From Novipirellula herctigrandis (GTDB taxonomy: Bacteria > Planctomycetota > Planctomycetia > Pirellulales > Pirellulaceae), in the NCBI GenBank assembly GCA_007859835.1, contig SJPJ01000001.1, forward strand, positions 7,972,853 to 8,036,852: DNA of 64,000 bases. The letters are read 5' to 3'. A program made the translations under genes and the position numbers. The notes below the pieces were generated by a model. That model had not been told where the DNA came from and did no database searches. It worked only from the letters and a program-made list of their open reading frames with translations. Position 1 is the stretch's first letter. The number at the start of each line of letters is the position of its first letter. This document shows, piece after piece, positions 59,650 to 64,000 of this stretch.

Positions 59650-61740
59650 ATGTTTGGCAAACGCAAAAAGATCGAAGAACCGCCAATTGATTGGCCTGAT
59701 TTGTTGTCGCTATTGGAAGACGACGATCGCCGTTCGGCCGTGCAAATGCGTTTTCCAACTGAGCACCGTGAGAGCTACCTAACGGCGATCCGTCGTGTCG
59801 ATTCGGCACTTGTGGACGATGTTTTGGCATCCGGCCGTAAAGTTCATACCGCCGGAAAGCTGATCAATTGGCCTGTGGTGGCAATCGCAGGGATGCTCAA
59901 CAGCGGCAAAACCAGCTTAGTGGCTACCTATTTGAGCGACGCCGGTCGGTCTCGCACGCTGCGCGGCCCAAGCAATTCGCAAGGCACGCATCGATTCGTC
60001 CTATGGCTGCCTTGCCAATGGCAAGAGGATGAAGAACTTTGGAGATTACTTCTAGGACGAATCGGCGACGCGATTGGCCATCCGCCTGAAATGCTTTCCG
60101 AAGACCCCGCGAAAGCTCATTTGCAATACAACAACCACGGCGGCGATGTTGAAACATTGGCGATTCCATTAGTTGCAACCGATGAGCGATTGAATGAATC
60201 GGGCGTGGGACTATTAGATTGTCCCGATATTGTTTCTGACGAAGCCTTCGGGCTTGGGTCACCCGAAATTCGCCGAACACTGTTGGGCCGTGCGTCGACC
60301 TTGTGTTCGGCATTTCTAATCGTGACGTCTGTCGAATCTTCTCGCGATGCAACACTTGGTGACCTGCTTCGGATTGCTTCCGATTTGATGCCGGGTGTGC
60401 CACGCATGCTTGCGGTCAATAAGATCCGTCCACGGCAAACGCCCGACCAGGTATTCGAGACGTTTTCGCCATTGGCCAAAGCTCATGGAATCGAGACGAT
60501 CTACGCGGCATACGATTATGATGTTCCCGCTAGCCGTCCGTTTATCCCATCGGCTGACGGTTTGGCAAAAGTAGCATTGAATCTGGAAAACGATCTTTTG
60601 CCGGTATTCTATTCGGTGCAAGCAAACCCGGACGAAAATCCGCCTGCGGCGATTGACGAAGCCCGCATGCTCGAAGCGATGCCGTCGCGACTTGATCGCA
60701 CGGTGTTGTTCGAGAAATTTCGCGTCGCTTTGCAATCGAGTTTGCGTTTGCTTATTTGGAACCGCGGGATGGCCTGCATCGAAAAGGACGCCGAGGCATC
60801 GAACGCTGCGACCGAGAAGGCTCAGCAGTGTCTACTGGATGCAGCACTCGAGTTTTTTACTCATCGACAAGCCGGCGGTGAAGTGATCGAGTTGCGACTG
60901 CATCAATCCGAACGAATCGTTCGTCAGTTGTCGGAATCATTTGCGGCAACAGCACCGTGGTATGCTCGGTGGGGTGTTCGAATGAACTCGCGAATTCGTC
61001 GAGTGTTAGGCGGGGCTGGCGATTTTGTGCGACAATTGACTCCATCTGCGATGGCCCAGCGGACGGCCAGCGAAATTAAGGAAAAGTTTCGCCGGGGCGA
61101 ATACGGTGGATTGGTGACGCCCGATAGTTTGAATTTTGCAATCGATCGCTACGGAGGAACCATCGCACTGCCACATTGGTTTGAAAGCGAAATGGGCGCC
61201 GATATATCGTGCTTGACCGAGTGTTCCGAAGCGGCCATTAGCCGCTTTGAACGGGACGACTTCACCAGCCTGGATCCGCGGCGTCTCGATGAAGCGGTGC
61301 GACAAATGTGGGGCGAAGTTCCAATGCACAAAAAATTGGTCGCTGGATTGACTCCACTTGCGGCAGTGCTGGCGGCATTCGGCGGGGTTTTGATGATCCC
61401 TATCGATTTTGGGACCACCGTGATCGCTTCGGCATCGATTCCAGAGTTGTTTGCCGCCATGGGACTGGCGGCTCTTTCTGCGATTTGGGCGGGCAAAGCC
61501 AACACGCGAAACGTCGGGCAACAGGCCGCAAAACAGCAGTTGGTTGACTTCCACGCTGTCTTATGTGATACGTTCGGCGTCAATCGCCCCGCGAAACCGA
61601 CAACGATCAAGGTCGCACAGAGCAAAGTCACTTTGCCCTTGTCTCAAATCATTCGTCGCGATGCGTTTGGCCCGACTTTGCCGGTTTACCATGCTCGAGA
61701 GGAGTTTAAGGTAGAATTGAAGTCGCGATTGCCGCTGTAA
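59650..61740 (+). CDS. Dynamin-like/large membrane GTPase
   Basis: The 696-aa protein has a GTPase domain with Walker A in AIAGMLNSGKTSLVATYLSD (about 80), a G3-like GVGLLDCPDIVSDEAF (DxPG replaced by DCPD) and a G4-like LAVNKIRPRQTPD (N-K-x-R). Long helical stretches follow (IEKDAEASNAATEKAQQCLL, RLHQSERIVRQLSESFAAT), and near the end two hydrophobic helices (LVAGLTPLAAVLAAFGGVLM, ELFAAMGLAALSAIWAG). This is the layout of membrane-remodelling dynamin-like proteins, though I cannot exclude another large GTPase family. The position 11 bp after the kinase gene hints at phosphorylation by, or control of, that kinase. Confidence 0.7.
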   Translation: MFGKRKKIEEPPIDWPDLLSLLEDDDRRSAVQMRFPTEHRESYLTAIRRVDSALVDDVLASGRKVHTAGKLINWPVVAIAGMLNSGKTSLVATYLSDAGRSRTLRGPSNSQGTHRFVLWLPCQWQEDEELWRLLLGRIGDAIGHPPEMLSEDPAKAHLQYNNHGGDVETLAIPLVATDERLNESGVGLLDCPDIVSDEAFGLGSPEIRRTLLGRASTLCSAFLIVTSVESSRDATLGDLLRIASDLMPGVPRMLAVNKIRPRQTPDQVFETFSPLAKAHGIETIYAAYDYDVPASRPFIPSADGLAKVALNLENDLLPVFYSVQANPDENPPAAIDEARMLEAMPSRLDRTVLFEKFRVALQSSLRLLIWNRGMACIEKDAEASNAATEKAQQCLLDAALEFFTHRQAGGEVIELRLHQSERIVRQLSESFAATAPWYARWGVRMNSRIRRVLGGAGDFVRQLTPSAMAQRTASEIKEKFRRGEYGGLVTPDSLNFAIDRYGGTIALPHWFESEMGADISCLTECSEAAISRFERDDFTSLDPRRLDEAVRQMWGEVPMHKKLVAGLTPLAAVLAAFGGVLMIPIDFGTTVIASASIPELFAAMGLAALSAIWAGKANTRNVGQQAAKQQLVDFHAVLCDTFGVNRPAKPTTIKVAQSKVTLPLSQIIRRDAFGPTLPVYHAREEFKVELKSRLPL

Positions 61741-61778
61741 TTGCTTCATCTTTTCGCTAGCCCCGTAAGAAGCCCGCC

Positions 61779-63206
61779 ATGCATCCCACCCCCAATGACG
61801 TTGCACGCCGTTCGTTTTTGACCCAATCGTTTGCGGGCATAGGTGGTATCGCGTTGGCTTCGCTCATGGGCGACAACCAAGCATATGGCGATTCGACGGT
61901 GGCCGGACATCCTTGGCCCGCGATCCCAGGCCTACCGCATTTCGCCCCCAAGGCAAAACGGATTGTGCACCTTTGCATGGCCGGTGGGCCATCACACCTA
62001 GAATCCCTCGACCCTAAACCGGAACTCGATCGGATTGATGGACAACCGTTTCCCGCCTCGTTTACCGCTGGCCAACAGCTTGCACAACTTCAAAACACCG
62101 AGTTGAAGGCTCGTAAGTCGTTTTGCAAGTTTAAGAAGTGGGGCGAGTCGGAAATCGAAATGTCCGAGTTGTTCCCTCACACGGGCAAATGGGCTGATGA
62201 GATTTGCGTCATTCGGAGCATGACGACCGAACAAATCAACCACGACACCGCACATGCATTCATGAATACCGGTTCGATCATCAAAGGGCGTCCCTGCATG
62301 GGGTCGTGGATGCTCTACGGACTCGGTGCGGAAACCTCTGATTTGCCGGGTTACGTGGTGATGACATCATCGGGGCCTGGGGCTCAACCGGTGTCGGCAC
62401 GACAATGGAGCGCCGGCGTCTTGCCAAGTCGCTATCAAGGGATCGCATTCCAATCAAGCGGCGCTCCGGTGCATTACATCGGCAACCCCGACGGAGTTTG
62501 CCAATCGACTCAGCGGCAAGTGATTGACGAAGTCCAACGGTTAAATGGTTTATTAACAGAGCGTCACTGGGATCCTGAAATCGATACTCGAATTGCACAA
62601 TACGAGATGGCGTTCAAGATGCAAGCAGCTGTGCCAGAGCTCACGGACATGACAACGGAATCCCAAGCGACACTCGACGCTTACGGGGTCAAGAGTCCTG
62701 GCGACGGAACCTATGCGTCAAATTGTTTGTTGGCTAGACGATTGCTCCAACGCGGCGTACGGTTTGTCCAGCTTTACCATCGTGGTTGGGATCATCACGG
62801 AAACCTCATACCGAACTTCACCACTTCGGCAAAGGCGACGGACCAACCTACTGCGGCGCTATTGGCGGATCTTAAACGATCCGGAATGCTTGAAGACACA
62901 CTCGTCTTGTGGGGGGGGGAATTCGGTAGGACTCCGATGGCACAAGGCAGCGGACGAGATCATCACATCAACGCCTTCAGTTTGTGGATGGCCGGAGGTG
63001 GAGTGAAAGGAGGTACGGTGTATGGCGCGACGGATGAACTTGGTTACAACGCTGTCGAGGACGTCGTCACCGTGCATGACTTGCACGCGACAATGTTACA
63101 TCTATTTGGCGTCGATCACGAGCGATTGTCGGCTCGTTTTCAGGGGCTGGATCTTCGGCTGACCGGTGTGGAACCGGCACGTGTCGTTCGGGAGATCATG
63201 GCATGA
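61779..63206 (+). CDS. DUF1501 (sulfatase-like fold) Tat-exported protein
   Basis: The 475-aa protein has a Tat signal (DVARRSFLTQSFAGIGGIAL) and the DUF1501 pattern: KRIVHLCMAGGPSHLESLDP, FPHTGKWADEICVIRSMTTE, INHDTAHAFMNTGSIIKGRP, MGSWMLYGLGAET, YHRGWDHHGN and LVLWGGEFGRTPMAQGSGRD, DHHINAFSLWMAGGGVKGGT. The fold resembles sulfatases and alkaline phosphatases and is among the largest families in Planctomycetes, where the enzymatic role is still unclear. Its stop overlaps the start of the next gene (ATGA), so the two are coupled. It is usually found next to a DUF1549/1553 gene, but mostly on its 3' side. Confidence 0.93.
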   Translation: MHPTPNDVARRSFLTQSFAGIGGIALASLMGDNQAYGDSTVAGHPWPAIPGLPHFAPKAKRIVHLCMAGGPSHLESLDPKPELDRIDGQPFPASFTAGQQLAQLQNTELKARKSFCKFKKWGESEIEMSELFPHTGKWADEICVIRSMTTEQINHDTAHAFMNTGSIIKGRPCMGSWMLYGLGAETSDLPGYVVMTSSGPGAQPVSARQWSAGVLPSRYQGIAFQSSGAPVHYIGNPDGVCQSTQRQVIDEVQRLNGLLTERHWDPEIDTRIAQYEMAFKMQAAVPELTDMTTESQATLDAYGVKSPGDGTYASNCLLARRLLQRGVRFVQLYHRGWDHHGNLIPNFTTSAKATDQPTAALLADLKRSGMLEDTLVLWGGEFGRTPMAQGSGRDHHINAFSLWMAGGGVKGGTVYGATDELGYNAVEDVVTVHDLHATMLHLFGVDHERLSARFQGLDLRLTGVEPARVVREIMA

Positions 63207-64000
63207 GAATGATTCACACCAATCGATCAATCTGTGTCACCCTTCTTGTCGCGATCACCGTGACGGCTAAGGCGGATGAATCCCCTGCGAAACCGCATGT
63301 TTTGCCCGCGCGAGTAACATTTAATGCACACATTCGGCCGATCATGTCCAATACCTGTTTTCAGTGTCACGGGCCTGACGACGCAGACAACGACAGTGGG
63401 TTTCGAATCGATTCGTTCGAAGCGGCTACCGGTTTGCTACCCTCGGACGATGACCTCGTTGGCATCAAGCCGAACGATCCCGATGCGTCGGAAGTTTATC
63501 GGCGAATCACGGTTACCGATGACGGTGAGTCGATGCCGCCGTCGGACTTCCGACATCAATTGACGGACTTTGACAAGGCGCTATTCCGACGCTGGATCGA
63601 GCAAGGGGCCGAGTATGAACAGCATTGGTCCTATTCGCCAATTGTTCGTCCAAAGGTGCCGACGGGGCAAGCGGATCGGCAATGGACTGCCAATCCGATC
63701 GATGCATTCATTCGATCACGGCTTAGACAGGAAGGTCTTGCGCCGAGTGATTCGGCCGACAAAGCAACTCTACTTCGGCGGTTGAGTTTGGATTTGATCG
63801 GGTTGCCACCGACCGAGGCTGAGTTGGCGGCGTTTCTAACGGACGAGTCCGAAAACGCTTTGGAGAAGCAAATTGACCGGCTATTGGCGTCAGAGCATTT
63901 TGGCGAACGAATGGCCAGTTTCTGGTTTGATCTTGTTCGGTTCGCCGATACGGTGGGATACCACGGGGACCAGAACCAACGGATATTTCCCTATCGTGAC
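63203..64000 (+). CDS. DUF1549/DUF1553 (PSD1-type) cytochrome c protein, partial
   Basis: The gene starts at ATG 63203 and runs off the right edge (266 codons present). A signal peptide (MRMIHTNRSICVTLLVAITV) precedes a c-type heme motif, CFQCHGPD (CxxCH), in FNAHIRPIMSNTCFQCHGPD, the PSC1-type domain. DUF1549 follows: NPIDAFIRSRLRQEGLAPSD, LLRRLSLDLIGLPPTEAELA, ASEHFGERMASFWFDLVRFA. Usual length is around 900-1100 aa, so most of the protein is outside. These periplasmic multi-domain proteins accompany DUF1501 proteins and sulfatases in carbohydrate or sulfated-compound use, by inference from other planctomycete genomes. Confidence 0.93.
   Translation, partial: MRMIHTNRSICVTLLVAITVTAKADESPAKPHVLPARVTFNAHIRPIMSNTCFQCHGPDDADNDSGFRIDSFEAATGLLPSDDDLVGIKPNDPDASEVYRRITVTDDGESMPPSDFRHQLTDFDKALFRRWIEQGAEYEQHWSYSPIVRPKVPTGQADRQWTANPIDAFIRSRLRQEGLAPSDSADKATLLRRLSLDLIGLPPTEAELAAFLTDESENALEKQIDRLLASEHFGERMASFWFDLVRFADTVGYHGDQNQRIFPYRD

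Overview
The window reads as chromosome of a Planctomycete, most likely a Rhodopirellula/Pirellulaceae-like organism. Marker families support this: a DUF1501 protein next to a DUF1549/DUF1553 c-type-cytochrome protein, a BBP7-type outer-membrane protein, a Pup-ligase-like (PafA/Dop) protein without a visible proteasome, a sigma factor translationally coupled to a Ser/Thr kinase, and secreted caspase and CHAT proteins. All functional calls come from reading motifs by eye; no database search was run.

Layout. 0-1.7 kb: the tail of a DUF4357 protein, an unknown small gene, a lysine/alanine-rich HARE-HTH protein and a small gene that may have lost its original 3' end. 2.1-12.2 kb (minus strand): exported CHAT protein -> exported caspase, then four exported proteins of unknown function (a secretin-N-like protein, a small Ser/Asn/Gly-rich protein, and two paralogues, one with a Gly-rich repeat tail and one with a PDZ-like end). 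Three different 13-16 bp tandem repeats lie between them. 12.8-19.1 kb (plus strand, divergent): sigma factor, kinase and a second exported caspase with TPR-like helices. Together these form a 17-kb island of caspase-fold proteases with regulators, the best candidate here for an undescribed system.

19.1-22.9 kb holds two SGNH-type exported hydrolases and an MtfA-like metallopeptidase with a SEC-C tail. 23-40.2 kb is an accessory region: a frameshifted tyrosine recombinase at the left, an intact paralogue beside tRNA-Leu(GAG) at the right, and between them a conjugation-type coupling ATPase, a toxin-antitoxin operon whose toxin is split by a 2-kb IS110/IS1111-type element, truncated genes, and beta-propeller/membrane genes, one of them with an in-frame stop. 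The insertion can be undone in silico and restores the toxin frame. The long 3' non-coding end of the IS is a candidate bridge/seek RNA.

40.2-64 kb is mostly core-like: PafA/Dop-like protein, a pyruvate/indolepyruvate decarboxylase-type enzyme, carA, TPR and HAMP-like membrane proteins, an FAD/Fe-S dehydrogenase overlapping moaD, folE, a Lon-N protein, a Bax-inhibitor-1 protein, dcd, the BBP7 protein, a sensor Ser/Thr kinase followed by a dynamin-like GTPase, then DUF1501 and the start of a DUF1549/1553 gene running off the right edge.
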